Source: a virus
Strand: one strand, 5' to 3'
Virus record (IMG/VR): IMGVR_UViG_3300043602_000059
Coordinates: 1-48,529 of that record
DNA length: 48,529 nt
The notes below the pieces were generated by a model, which ran no database searches, had not been told where the DNA came from, and was given only the letters and a program-made list of their open reading frames with translations. This document shows positions 5,265-12,589 of the stretch, piece by piece (the stretch's first letter is position 1; each line of letters starts with the position of its first letter). Made by a program: the position numbers and the translations under genes.

Positions 5265-6173
5265 ATGGCACAGAGATTCTGTGAAGTGTGTAACGACCCG
5301 CTGGACCTCGTATCTGAGGAATCCATGTGCGAGTCGTGTCTAGAAGCAGTGGAAGTTGAGGTTGGCTTGATGTCGGATGCAATCAACGCCGAGGAGGATG
5401 GATGTCAGACACCGTCTGCACCAAGTGCGGAGGATATCTCATCGAGCGTAACGCCCGACGAGACAAGCACAGAAGTCAAGAGCACGTCCGAGAGCTTCGA
5501 TGTTCTCGATGCGACAAGCGATACGGGGTCAGAAAGCCTGGACTCAGCGACTCCGAGTTCAGAAGCTTCCCCGACGCCGAAAAAGCCAAAGAAGACTGAG
5601 CCGTGCGAGGCGTGTGGGACTTTGGTCGAGAACCTCAAGGCTCTCAAGCACGTTCATGCCAAGGAGCCGCTGATGCTGTGCGAAACGTGCCACGCCAGCG
5701 AGACTGCGCTCCTCGAGCACGCCAACGACCCGATGCAGGGCAAGGTGGTTCATCCTGACGAGTCAGCACGCGAAGAGCTGATGACGATGGATGACGCAGA
5801 CCGCATCCTCTACAACGAGGAGGTCATGCTCAACGTCGAGTCCCCGATTGAGCAGGTCTACAATCGCATCGCTCTCCTCGAGGGTCGGCTCCAGAGGGCC
5901 AAGCTGCTCCTCAAGGCCAGCAAGACTACGCTGTTCATGCGTATCGAACACATGAAGAAGGACGAACGGGAGGCAGAGTATCGCCGCCTGAACGAGCGAG
6001 ATGCCACGAAGCGGCGTCGGACGGCTGCAACATCGGCACCGGGTGCGCCGAAGGTCAAGAAGGCATCTGCACCGCGCAAGACCAAGGCATCGGCTTTCCG
6101 TGAGCTGATGGCCGCGCAGGGTCTGCCCAGCGAGTGGATTGAGGAACAGATCAAGAAGGCTGGCCTCGAATAG
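5265..6173 (+). CDS. Two-zinc-ribbon protein with long helical region, 302 aa
   Basis: The ATG at 5265 has AGGAG eight bases upstream; a GTG at 5256 is too close to that site. Residues 6-26 hold a first zinc ribbon (CEVC, then CESC), followed by about 60 residues rich in Ser, Thr and Pro (to about residue 105). A second ribbon (CEACG, then CETC) is followed by a long charged helix (EQVYNRIALLEGRLQRAKLL), and the basic C-terminus ends in a small helical motif (GLPSEWIEEQIKKAGLE). The Ser/Thr-rich linker coincides with a nested frame (5402-5599) that encodes another zinc ribbon, so the linker may have arisen by overprinting or fusion of two adjacent small genes. Function unknown; nucleic-acid or protein binding is likely. 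Confidence 0.65.
   Translation: MAQRFCEVCNDPLDLVSEESMCESCLEAVEVEVGLMSDAINAEEDGCQTPSAPSAEDISSSVTPDETSTEVKSTSESFDVLDATSDTGSESLDSATPSSEASPTPKKPKKTEPCEACGTLVENLKALKHVHAKEPLMLCETCHASETALLEHANDPMQGKVVHPDESAREELMTMDDADRILYNEEVMLNVESPIEQVYNRIALLEGRLQRAKLLLKASKTTLFMRIEHMKKDEREAEYRRLNERDATKRRRTAATSAPGAPKVKKASAPRKTKASAFRELMAAQGLPSEWIEEQIKKAGLE
5402..5599 (+). CDS. Nested frame: zinc-ribbon protein, 65 aa
   Basis: Lies wholly inside the 302-aa gene in another plus-strand frame. The ATG follows GAGGAGG by about five bases. The product is a good zinc ribbon (CTKC near residue 6, CSRCDKRYGV near residue 34) with charged residues between, very much like its neighbours. The overlapping frame there encodes only Ser/Thr-rich low-complexity sequence. 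The nested frame may therefore be the older gene. Alternatively it is a chance open frame or both are used. Judged on protein quality and ribosome site only. Confidence 0.45.
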   Translation: MSDTVCTKCGGYLIERNARRDKHRSQEHVRELRCSRCDKRYGVRKPGLSDSEFRSFPDAEKAKED

Positions 6174-6174
6174 C

Positions 6175-6408
6175 ATGAAGACGGAAGTCCACGAACACAG
6201 GTGGGTGGATGTTGCCTTCGTGGCGAACGTCCCCACCGAAAACGGCGATAGGCTCGGGTATCATATCCGGGCTTGTCGTGAATGTGGGTGGGCTGCTCCA
6301 GACCCCATGGAGAACTACCTGCTATCGACAGATGACCATAAGACAATGGTAGAGCACGAGCTGGCCGATATTGGTCTGCGAATGTGCTTTACAGGAGAGG
6401 AATCATGA
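6175..6408 (+). CDS. Small His/Cys protein, 77 aa
   Basis: ATG one base after the previous stop; its own stop overlaps the next start (ATGA at 6405-6408). It contains HEHRW near the start, CRECGW near residue 34 and DHKTMVEHE later, compatible with one zinc site using Cys and His. No family recognised. Confidence 0.7.
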   Translation: MKTEVHEHRWVDVAFVANVPTENGDRLGYHIRACRECGWAAPDPMENYLLSTDDHKTMVEHELADIGLRMCFTGEES

Positions 6409-6572
6409 AGTTAGACGAGATGCGTGAAGGAAAGACGTTTCAGATGTTGTTGCACGCTGCACAGTCAGATATGCCTGTCGTGCTTATCACCAAGACGAGG
6501 GTTATGACATTGACAGCCAAGGAAGTTCGTGAGCTGGTGGTCGTTATCCTCGAGAAAGAAGAGGAGAACTAA
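6405..6572 (+). CDS. Small early protein, 55 aa
   Basis: Coupled to the preceding gene by ATGA. It is a short alpha/beta sequence ending in an acidic tail (KEEEN). Its central beta strands (MPVVLITKTRVMTLTA) suggest a small folded domain. No cysteine pair, no recognised family. Confidence 0.65.
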   Translation: MKLDEMREGKTFQMLLHAAQSDMPVVLITKTRVMTLTAKEVRELVVVILEKEEEN

Positions 6573-6575
6573 TCC

Positions 6576-7004
6576 GTGGCAATCAAGGTGGCGTTCACAG
6601 GCACACAGACGGGCATGACCGAGTATCAGGAGAACAAGTTTCGAGAGTATCTCCTGTTTGTCAGGCCCAATGTCCTCATCCACGGCGGATGCATCGGGGC
6701 CGACTGCCAGGCAGACAACATCGCCTGGGAGCTTGGTATCGCTCGTGAAATCTATCCGTCGAATATCCACAAGAAGCAAGGGCTGTTCTGTCGGTTGGGC
6801 CAGTTCTACGTTCATGACCCGATGAATCCCCTCACGAGGAACAAGTTCATGGTCGAGCGTTGCGACCTCCTGATTGCTGCTCCACATCAGGGAACTGAGG
6901 TCGTGCGGTCTGGCACCTGGGCTACTGTCCGATACGGGCGCAAGAAGCTCGGACCCGAGGATGTGTGGATTATCACCCCGGAGGACAGAACGAAAACCTC
7001 ATAA
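6576..7004 (+). CDS. SLOG-domain (YpsA/DprA-like) protein, 142 aa
   Basis: A GTG start at 6576, behind the GAGGAG in the end of the preceding gene. A Rossmann-type start (IKVAFTGTQ) is followed by GGCIGADCQADNIAWELG and later by PLTRNKFMVERCDLLIAAP and RSGTWATVRYG. This order fits the SLOG superfamily, whose members bind nucleotides or related ligands (for example ADP-ribose) and include DprA and YpsA-like proteins. In phages such single-domain SLOG proteins are frequent but poorly understood; ligand sensing or hydrolysis is possible. It ends the unit begun at 3241, and a new promoter follows. Confidence 0.75.
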   Translation: MAIKVAFTGTQTGMTEYQENKFREYLLFVRPNVLIHGGCIGADCQADNIAWELGIAREIYPSNIHKKQGLFCRLGQFYVHDPMNPLTRNKFMVERCDLLIAAPHQGTEVVRSGTWATVRYGRKKLGPEDVWIITPEDRTKTS

Positions 7005-7038
7005 CCTATTGACATCGGGCAAACGGATGTGCTATGAT
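6997..7038 (+). promoter_or_regulatory. Early promoter with conserved upstream element
   Basis: TTGACA (7009-7014), an 18-base spacer and TATGAT (7033-7038). CCTCATAACC (6997-7006) lies two bases upstream of the -35, as at the promoter at 3241-3281. It drives the helicase operon starting at 7095. The upstream element overlaps the last codons of the SLOG gene. Confidence 0.85.
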
Positions 7039-7094
7039 AACTACTGGCAGCCGTTTGCCCACCCTCCCCACAACGAAAGGTAGAATGACATAGA

Positions 7095-8687
7095 ATGGCT
7101 ACGATTCACAAGAAATGCGAGGAGTGCGGCAAGGTCGCCAAGGTCAAGTATGAGATTAAGCTTGACTTCGGCTTCCTGACGACCTTCGAGTGCGGGCACA
7201 CAGTAATCTACAAGGGCATCGACAACAAAGATGTCATTAAGATTACGTCACGCACCGGCAAGGAACTCTTCCCGTTCCAAGCCGACACAATCAAGTTCAT
7301 GGAGGATGCCGGTGGCGTCTGCCTCGTAGGCCACGAGATGGCCCTTGGCAAGACGGTGTGCGCGTGTGGCTTTATCGCACGCAACAGAGAGGAAGCTCTC
7401 CCGGTTCTCATCTTCTGCAGAAGCTCCATCAAGATCAACTGGATGCGCGAGATGTTGGAATGGACGGGCATCGTGGCCCAGGTCATCAACAAGAGCGTGG
7501 AGCGGCCTCACCTCGATATCTTCCCTGTCACCATCATGTCCATTGACATGCTTGCTCGTGTGGCCTCCAAGACCATCACGAAGAACGGTGTCGCTGGGAC
7601 GCCCAATCCCGAGTATTGGGGCGATGAGATTTGGACGCAGTATAAGACGGTCATCATCGACGAGTGCCAGAGCATCAAGAACCCAGCAAGTGCTCGTTCA
7701 CAGGCAGTCAAGAAGAACTTCGCTGGCACCAAGTTCCGCCTTCCGATGAGCGGCACCGCGGTGAAGAACTCAGCCGACGAATACTTCCCGGTCCTGAACT
7801 GGATTCGTCCAGATATCTTTTCGAGCTACGCCGGTTTCATCAACTACGAAACTTACGGACGTCGGCTCTCCAATCCAGAGCGTTTCCACGAAAAGACAAA
7901 GAACTTCATCATTCGAAAGACACGGGCCGAAGTTCTCCCCGACCTGCCCAAGATCATGCGGACGTTTCGTCCGGTGCCGATGGACGACGATGTTCTCCTC
8001 AAGAAGTATCAGGAGACTGTCGAGGAGTTCACCGCGTGGATGGACGAAAACGAGGACAAAATGTCCCCGGCGAGCTACACGAACTTGCTCGCGTTCTTTG
8101 CCAAGATGCGGAAGATTACAGGGGTCGCCAAGGTTCCTGCCGCAGTCGATTACGTCGAGGAGTTCCTGCTGGAGTGCGACCGCAAGTTGGTCATCTTCCT
8201 CCATCACAAGGACGTGGCTACCCTCCTGACCGGGCGTCTGAACAAGACGATGCGGGACATGGGTTGCCCGCCCGTCCTGAGCTTCCACTCGGGGCTGGAT
8301 GGCACGCAGCGCCAGATGGTCATCGACGAGTTCTGGAAGCCTGAGAATCGTATCATGGTCGCTAGCACGCTAGCGGCTGGTGAGGGCATCAACCTTCAGT
8401 GCTGCTCGGACTGCCTCCTTCTGGAGCGTCAGTGGAACCCAGCGAACGAGGAGCAGGCAGAAGCTCGGTTCCCACGTCCGGGACAGACGGCTGATAAGAT
8501 CAACGCGACCTATATCACCGCGCTCGGCACGATTGATGAGTTCCTCGGAGAGCTTATCGAGGGCAAGCGGTCTGCGAACAAGAGCACCTTGGACAACAAG
8601 GAGCTGGATTGGGACGAGTCCTCTCTGATGCGCGACCTCGCGGACGCCATTTGGAAGGCTGGCAACAAGAGATGGAACTATAAATAA
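7095..8687 (+). CDS. SNF2-type DNA helicase/translocase with N-terminal zinc ribbon, 530 aa
   Basis: An ATP-driven double-stranded-DNA translocase of superfamily 2. Residues 8-35 form a zinc site (CEECG, then CGH). Motif I is HEMALGKT (80-87, against the usual DEMGLGKT), motif II is DECQ (189-192, against DEAH), motif III is SGTAV, and the C-terminal RecA-like domain has FHSGLDGTQR, TLAAGEGINLQ and the arginine-finger motif EQAEARFPRPGQ. Length is typical of phage SNF2 helicases. Phage members are usually placed in replication, recombination or fork restart. It opens the replication operon, and its stop overlaps the start of an HNH gene (TAATG). The altered motif II is unusual, but the two acidic residues are kept. 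Confidence 0.9.
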   Translation: MATIHKKCEECGKVAKVKYEIKLDFGFLTTFECGHTVIYKGIDNKDVIKITSRTGKELFPFQADTIKFMEDAGGVCLVGHEMALGKTVCACGFIARNREEALPVLIFCRSSIKINWMREMLEWTGIVAQVINKSVERPHLDIFPVTIMSIDMLARVASKTITKNGVAGTPNPEYWGDEIWTQYKTVIIDECQSIKNPASARSQAVKKNFAGTKFRLPMSGTAVKNSADEYFPVLNWIRPDIFSSYAGFINYETYGRRLSNPERFHEKTKNFIIRKTRAEVLPDLPKIMRTFRPVPMDDDVLLKKYQETVEEFTAWMDENEDKMSPASYTNLLAFFAKMRKITGVAKVPAAVDYVEEFLLECDRKLVIFLHHKDVATLLTGRLNKTMRDMGCPPVLSFHSGLDGTQRQMVIDEFWKPENRIMVASTLAAGEGINLQCCSDCLLLERQWNPANEEQAEARFPRPGQTADKINATYITALGTIDEFLGELIEGKRSANKSTLDNKELDWDESSLMRDLADAIWKAGNKRWNYK

Positions 8688-9034
8688 TGGCTCCTAATCC
8701 AAAGACACTCGCTGAGTGGATTCCAATTTGGATTAAGTCGTCCCAGAGGCGAGAAAGTGGTTGTCTCATTTGGCTAAATGCCACGACGCGGAGTGGATAT
8801 CCAGAAGTCAGGATAAGTCTAAACGGAACGACCAGAACATGGCGTTTGGGTCGCCTTATCCTTGAACACAAACTTGGTAGACCTCTGAAGCCAAATCATT
8901 GTGCTTGCCACACATGCGACAATCGGGCATGTATTGAGGCTGAGCACTTGTTCGAGGCAACAGACCTAGAGAATAAGCAAGATGCCCAGCGTAAAGGCAG
9001 ATTCCACTGGGCAGGCAACAATCGTAAGCAGTAG
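8687..9034 (+). CDS. HNH endonuclease, 115 aa
   Basis: Contains the phage HNH pattern GCLIWLNATTRSGYP, then HCACHTCDNRACIEAEHLF. Two cysteine pairs bind zinc around the catalytic His. The C-terminus (ENKQDAQRKGR) matches the usual tail of free-standing phage HNH proteins. Such enzymes nick or cut DNA and are often homing endonucleases. Its codon choice is more AT-rich than that of the helicase before it, consistent with insertion as a mobile gene between 8687 and 9034. It starts in the helicase stop (TAATG). Confidence 0.88.
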   Translation: MAPNPKTLAEWIPIWIKSSQRRESGCLIWLNATTRSGYPEVRISLNGTTRTWRLGRLILEHKLGRPLKPNHCACHTCDNRACIEAEHLFEATDLENKQDAQRKGRFHWAGNNRKQ

Positions 9035-9043
9035 GAGTCGAAG

Positions 9044-9286
9044 GTGATAAAGGGTGTCACGCTCAACGAGAAGCTGACCGCCATCATGGCAGAGAATGGC
9101 ATGAACATGACGTTCTATGACATTCTCTGCCCCATCTGTGGGAAGCAGACCGAGATAATGGTCGGTCCCACGGAAGACCTTGAAGTCCGGGTCGAGATTC
9201 ACCTCGCTGAGCTTCGTGAGTATCACGAGCCTGCCGAGTGGTTGGATTGCCCCGACGAGCCAAGCCCGGAGGACGCTTCGGGATAG
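9044..9286 (+). CDS. Small protein with CPIC motif, 80 aa
   Basis: A GTG start at 9044 is preceded by GGAG inside the recurrent segment GGAGTCGAAGG. It contains one CPICG pair and a later single Cys (WLDCPDE), so zinc binding may need two chains. The C-terminus is acidic. No family recognised. The 118 bases after it hold no gene but contain two competing hairpins. Confidence 0.65.
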   Translation: MIKGVTLNEKLTAIMAENGMNMTFYDILCPICGKQTEIMVGPTEDLEVRVEIHLAELREYHEPAEWLDCPDEPSPEDASG

Positions 9287-9300
9287 AGGGTGCGGATGGG

Positions 9301-9384
9301 AAAGTGGGGAGGCTTCGGCCTATGAACCGCTTCTCACCGTGGATAGAACACCCTTGACGGGGAGTCGCTGACACTCCCCACTTT
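9301..9384 (+). ncRNA. Candidate RNA switch/attenuator: two mutually exclusive hairpins
   Basis: AAAGTGGGGAG (9301-9311) is the exact reverse complement of CTCCCCACTTT (9374-9384). The inner stem GGGGAGT (9359-9365)/ACTCCCC (9373-9379) competes for the same 3' strand. The element ends a few bases before the ribosome site of the GTG-started HTH gene at 9405. Alternative pairing next to a start is typical of leader regulation. No known riboswitch class is recognised. Confidence 0.5.
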
Positions 9385-9404
9385 AACCAAAAGGAGTCGG
9401 AGTC

Positions 9405-9872
9405 GTGAAAAAGAAACTGACAGCAGGAGAGGTTGCCGAAAGGCTTGGAGTTCACCTCAGCTCGGTCCGCAAGTATGGCAACGCGGGCCTCATCGAGCGG
9501 GTGCCGTTCGGCAAGGGCAAGTCGAAGATGCATTTCCACTACGATGCAGGCTCCGTCAATGCGTTCAAGGCCCAGCGCAACGGTTCGCGCCTCCCGAAGA
9601 ACACGGTCATCAATCCAAAGCCACAGCTGAAGCTGCCGTTCGGACGGGAGCGGGTCGACGCGGTGCTGGAAGCCTACAACGAACCCATCCTCTCGCCTGA
9701 GATGGTGGTGTTCAAGCGGGTATCCCACGAGCGGATGACTCGGCTGGAACAGCGCGTTGAGCTCATCTTCCATGACCTCCAGACCATGATGAAGCTGGTT
9801 CGGGACACCGCACTCAAGTTGCTCGTCGACCAGAACGGTCGGTTGGTGATTGACCCGAAGGACATCCGGTGA
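9405..9872 (+). CDS. HTH protein (MerR/excisionase-like N-terminus), 155 aa
   Basis: Residues 4-31 read as a winged-helix start, LTAGEVAERLGVHLSSVRKY followed by GNAGLIERVPFG, as in MerR-like and excisionase-like regulators. A C-terminal helical part (RLEQRVELIFHDLQTMMKL) may form dimers. GTG start with AAAGGAG upstream. It is the best candidate in the window for a sequence-specific DNA-binding regulator and may act on the palindromes of the control regions, though no link is shown. It is followed by a GTGA overlap with the next gene. Confidence 0.75.
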   Translation: MKKKLTAGEVAERLGVHLSSVRKYGNAGLIERVPFGKGKSKMHFHYDAGSVNAFKAQRNGSRLPKNTVINPKPQLKLPFGRERVDAVLEAYNEPILSPEMVVFKRVSHERMTRLEQRVELIFHDLQTMMKLVRDTALKLLVDQNGRLVIDPKDIR

Positions 9873-10108
9873 TTCGACTCGGACCGTTTCAGATCGTCTA
9901 CACTCAGCGTGAGCAGAAGGTGCGCGACACAATCGCGCATCTCGTTCACAAGCACGGCCTTCTCAAGGCGCGTCTACTCGTCAACGAGGAATACAATCGC
10001 CACTGGATGAACCCTACGAGCGAGCCAGCGATATTCTGGAACGATGTCCGGTGGGAAATCAAACACCTGACCCATCTCTCGGGTTGGGCTGCGGAGCGAG
10101 GGCTGTGA
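9869..10108 (+). CDS. Small protein, 79 aa, unknown function
   Basis: Starts with GTG inside the stop of the HTH gene (GTGA), and its own stop overlaps the next GTG in the same way (10105-10108). The protein has a helical centre (REQKVRDTIAHLVHKHG). No recognised family. The double GTGA linkage suggests a co-translated set of three proteins (9405-10596). Confidence 0.68.
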   Translation: MIRLGPFQIVYTQREQKVRDTIAHLVHKHGLLKARLLVNEEYNRHWMNPTSEPAIFWNDVRWEIKHLTHLSGWAAERGL

Positions 10109-10596
10109 TTCACAGAGCAATCGAGACTCCTCAGGCGGGGACGGTGCACCACATTGAGTTGGAGTGCGCCGACTTCGACTGTGAAATCGGAGTTCGATAC
10201 AGTAACAAGTGCAGTGAAGGGTGTGCCGAGGGCATGAGAATGTTCGTCACCCCTTCACTGCGTGGCTCGACTATCCACGCCAACGTCTGCGCTGGCCGAT
10301 GGGAGTTCGTCAAGAAGCTCTCAAGGGAATGGTGGGTGCGTAAGGCAGCGCCAATCCTCGGATGGGACGAGCAACAGATTCGTCAACAGATAGACCCGGT
10401 CTGGGCTGCGAAAGTTCAGAACGCGAACATTAGCCGGACGTATCAAAGCAAGCCCCGTCGTGGCATGGCGGCCTGTATGATATGTGGCAAGGAAGTAAGT
10501 CGAGGCGTCGATGTCTGCGTAGCTTGCGTAGCCGAGAACGAGAACAAGCCGAAGATGGACTCCGGCTCGATTGATGATATTGATAATTGGGACTAG
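10105..10596 (+). CDS. Cys-rich zinc-binding protein, 163 aa
   Basis: GTG start coupled to the preceding gene (GTGA). The N-terminal half has several Cys (ECADFDCEIG, then KCSEGC), and residues 122-139 form a zinc ribbon (CMIC, then CVAC). The C-terminus is acidic (MDSGSIDDIDNWD). No family recognised. The central tract (WWVRKAAPILGWDEQQIRQQID) is helical and could contact DNA or protein. Confidence 0.68.
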   Translation: MIHRAIETPQAGTVHHIELECADFDCEIGVRYSNKCSEGCAEGMRMFVTPSLRGSTIHANVCAGRWEFVKKLSREWWVRKAAPILGWDEQQIRQQIDPVWAAKVQNANISRTYQSKPRRGMAACMICGKEVSRGVDVCVACVAENENKPKMDSGSIDDIDNWD

Positions 10597-10604
10597 GAGA
10601 CAAC

Positions 10605-11066
10605 ATGGAACGTAGAACCTTTCTCGCGAGCCTCTTACCTCTGGCAGCGTGTGCTTGTGGGGACAAGTTCGATTGTGGAGCGGTCCCCGATAGCACCGAG
10701 GACCGGAGGAGACAGATGCTGGAGTGCGAGGCACCCACGCCTCAGCCGACGCCGATTCCAGAGCCACCGAAAGCCAACACCATCGAGTTCCGTGTGTTGG
10801 GCGACGTGACGTATGACGGTGCGGTCAGCGGCACTGTTATCCAGTGGGGTTCGACGCAGGAAGGCACGACTTTGCTTACCTCGACTCTGCCGTGGTTCGC
10901 ATCGACCAAGACATTCAGGGACAATTTGTTCTTGGTGCTCTCAGTAAACGTGACTGGCATCGGCACTCTCCAGGCACAGATTATCATCAACAACGAACTA
11001 TTCAGGGAGGCGACTGCGACCGGGTTCAATCCGAAGATTTCACTGTCCGGTCTGTTCTCGAAGTAA
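10605..11066 (+). CDS. Tat-type lipoprotein with MmpS-like beta domain, 153 aa
   Basis: The N-terminus (MERRTFLASLLPLAACAC) joins a twin-arginine RRTFL signal to a lipobox LAAC, predicting export by Tat and lipid attachment at Cys16. A Pro-rich spacer (TPQPTPIPEPP) leads to an all-beta domain of about 95 residues with VTYDGAVSGTVIQWG, LPWF and IIINNELFREATATG. This order resembles the MmpS-like beta-sandwich (LPW, then I-x-VDG-x-x-x-EA). It would sit in the host cell envelope. An exported lipoprotein among early genes suggests superinfection exclusion or receptor masking, as for T5 Llp. That role is inference. Confidence 0.7.
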   Translation: MERRTFLASLLPLAACACGDKFDCGAVPDSTEDRRRQMLECEAPTPQPTPIPEPPKANTIEFRVLGDVTYDGAVSGTVIQWGSTQEGTTLLTSTLPWFASTKTFRDNLFLVLSVNVTGIGTLQAQIIINNELFREATATGFNPKISLSGLFSK

Positions 11067-11067
11067 G

Positions 11068-11244
11068 ATGGAGCACAGCTTGGTCTTCACTAGCGAGGAG
11101 ATACTCGCACTGAACGACTACTTCCTGCACCGTGCTGGATACATCGGTCATGATGGTCCGGCTGACGAAGCGGCGCACGCGTTGGCGAACTTGGTATCGG
11201 AAATAGTAGAGGAGATAATAGAGGGTGAGAACGATAGCGATTGA
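11068..11244 (+). CDS. Small acidic protein, 58 aa
   Basis: ATG one base after the preceding stop. The acidic helical C-terminus (NLVSEIVEEIIEGEND) overlaps the start of the nuclease gene by 20 bases. No recognised family. It may only serve translational coupling of the nuclease. Confidence 0.6.
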   Translation: MEHSLVFTSEEILALNDYFLHRAGYIGHDGPADEAAHALANLVSEIVEEIIEGENDSD

Positions 11245-12061
11245 CAGCCAAGTGCTCAACGACGTGATGGCCTGTGGATACAAGGCTTATCTGCGTTTCG
11301 TTCGGCACAAGCAACCGGAGCACAAGGCTGAAGCCCTAGAGAAGGGCGACCTCATGCACCGGATGCTGAAGTATCACTACGAGCAAATCAAGCTGGGTCG
11401 AAAGCCCGAGTATTCGGCCATCGTCGGCGAAGCAGTGCAGGTCGGGCTGAAGGCGGCGTCGGACATGGACCTCTCTCAGGGTGATGTTGCTGAGAACATC
11501 CAGCAGTATCGGGCCTACGCGCTCTACTATCAACAGGATGGTTGGTCGCCGATTGAGGTCGAACAGGTCTTCAGCAAGGTGCTATATGAATCCGAGGAGA
11601 AACAGATTCGGGTCATCTACGAGGGCATCATCGACATGGTGGCTAACACGCCGGGTGGCGTAGCTATCGTGGACCACAAGACCAGCAGGATGAGGAAGCA
11701 GCCATTCCTGCTCTCGACTCAGTTCATGGGCTACTCGTGGGCAATGAACGTCCCGCACGTCGTCGTGAACAAGATTGGGTTCCAGAAGACTTTGGCCCCC
11801 AAGGAAAGGTTCAATCGGTATCGGATGCCGTATCAGAAGGCGCACCTTGAACAGTGGAAGAAGGACGCCATCTACTATTCGCATCTGCTCATCTCGTGGA
11901 TGGATCAGGGATACTTCCCGATGAACTACACGAGCTGTGACAAGTATGGCGGCTGCATCTTTCAGCCTGTGTGTGCTTCGATTCCCGAGGTCCGGGAGCA
12001 CAAGCTGTCGATGTTGTTCAAGGAAGGCAAGCCCTGGTCTCCGCACACTAGGGACGAGTAA
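11225..12061 (+). CDS. PD-(D/E)XK nuclease with Fe-S cluster (Cas4/RecB-like), 278 aa
   Basis: GTG start inside the preceding gene. The nuclease core shows His46 (GDLMHRML), Asp137 (EGIIDMV) and Asp150-x-Lys152 (VDHKTS). Cys17 (ACGYKAYL) and a C-terminal trio (Cys238, Cys244, Cys250) fit the four-cysteine Fe-S site of Cas4 and AddB nucleases. These enzymes resect DNA ends, often 5' to 3'. With the Sak4-like ATPase and SSB-like protein downstream it makes a phage recombination module. Length is usual for phage members, and no key residue is missing. Confidence 0.88.
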   Translation: MRTIAIDSQVLNDVMACGYKAYLRFVRHKQPEHKAEALEKGDLMHRMLKYHYEQIKLGRKPEYSAIVGEAVQVGLKAASDMDLSQGDVAENIQQYRAYALYYQQDGWSPIEVEQVFSKVLYESEEKQIRVIYEGIIDMVANTPGGVAIVDHKTSRMRKQPFLLSTQFMGYSWAMNVPHVVVNKIGFQKTLAPKERFNRYRMPYQKAHLEQWKKDAIYYSHLLISWMDQGYFPMNYTSCDKYGGCIFQPVCASIPEVREHKLSMLFKEGKPWSPHTRDE

Positions 12062-12081
12062 CTGGAGTCGAAGGAGGCGTG

Positions 12082-12489
12082 ATGACTAGAGTCAGGAAGA
12101 TTGGCATGGGTATCGAGTTGATTGGCGAGCACAAGCGGACAGACAAGCCGCACCGCTATATCCTTGCAGACATAGGCCAGAACAAGGAGTATTGGGTCTA
12201 CAAGTGTATGCACCCGCTCAACTCGTGTGGTCATTACATCAAAGCAGAGGACGCCGTTGGTAGAGACACTATTTGCTGGCGTTGTGGCGAGATTTGCAAG
12301 GTGCCAGCGATGCGTCGGGACCGCTACGTCAAGCGACCGCACTGCGTGGACTGTGTGAAGGTCTACAAGAGTAAGCTCCCGAAGGCAAGCAGCAAGCCTG
12401 TCGAGTTGAGCAAGCTCGCAGAAATGTCGCTTGAGGAACTCATGGGTGACGACGAGTTGTTCAACCCGGACAAGAAGAAGGACCACTGA
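12082..12489 (+). CDS. Zinc-finger protein, 135 aa
   Basis: AAGGAGG lies four bases before the ATG at 12082; a GTG at 12079 is also possible. Cysteine pairs occur at CMHPLNSCGHYI, CWRCGEIC and CVDC, enough for two zinc sites. A Lys-rich C-terminus is followed by an acidic segment (MSLEELMGDDELF). No recognised family. It lies between the nuclease and the Sak4-like ATPase, suggesting a role with DNA. Confidence 0.7.
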   Translation: MTRVRKIGMGIELIGEHKRTDKPHRYILADIGQNKEYWVYKCMHPLNSCGHYIKAEDAVGRDTICWRCGEICKVPAMRRDRYVKRPHCVDCVKVYKSKLPKASSKPVELSKLAEMSLEELMGDDELFNPDKKKDH

Positions 12490-12490
12490 C

Positions 12491-12589
12491 ATGAGCCGAA
12501 TCCCAATCGTCTCGTGGCTTATAGAGCGCGCGCGTTGGGCCTGGTGCGAGTATCGTTATCAACGGTGGCTACGGAGGTTTGAACAATGA
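12491..12589 (+). CDS. Tiny Trp/Arg-rich peptide, 32 aa
   Basis: ATG one base after the preceding stop, and an ATGA overlap with the next gene. The product is strongly basic and aromatic (ARWAWCEYRYQRWLRR), like an amphipathic membrane- or nucleic-acid-binding helix. The close junctions on both sides support it as a real frame, but its small size leaves doubt. Confidence 0.5.
   Translation: MSRIPIVSWLIERARWAWCEYRYQRWLRRFEQ

Noticed and set aside
9354-9385. Promoter at TTGACG near 9354
   Set aside because: No acceptable -10 at the right distance; the bases belong to the hairpin element.
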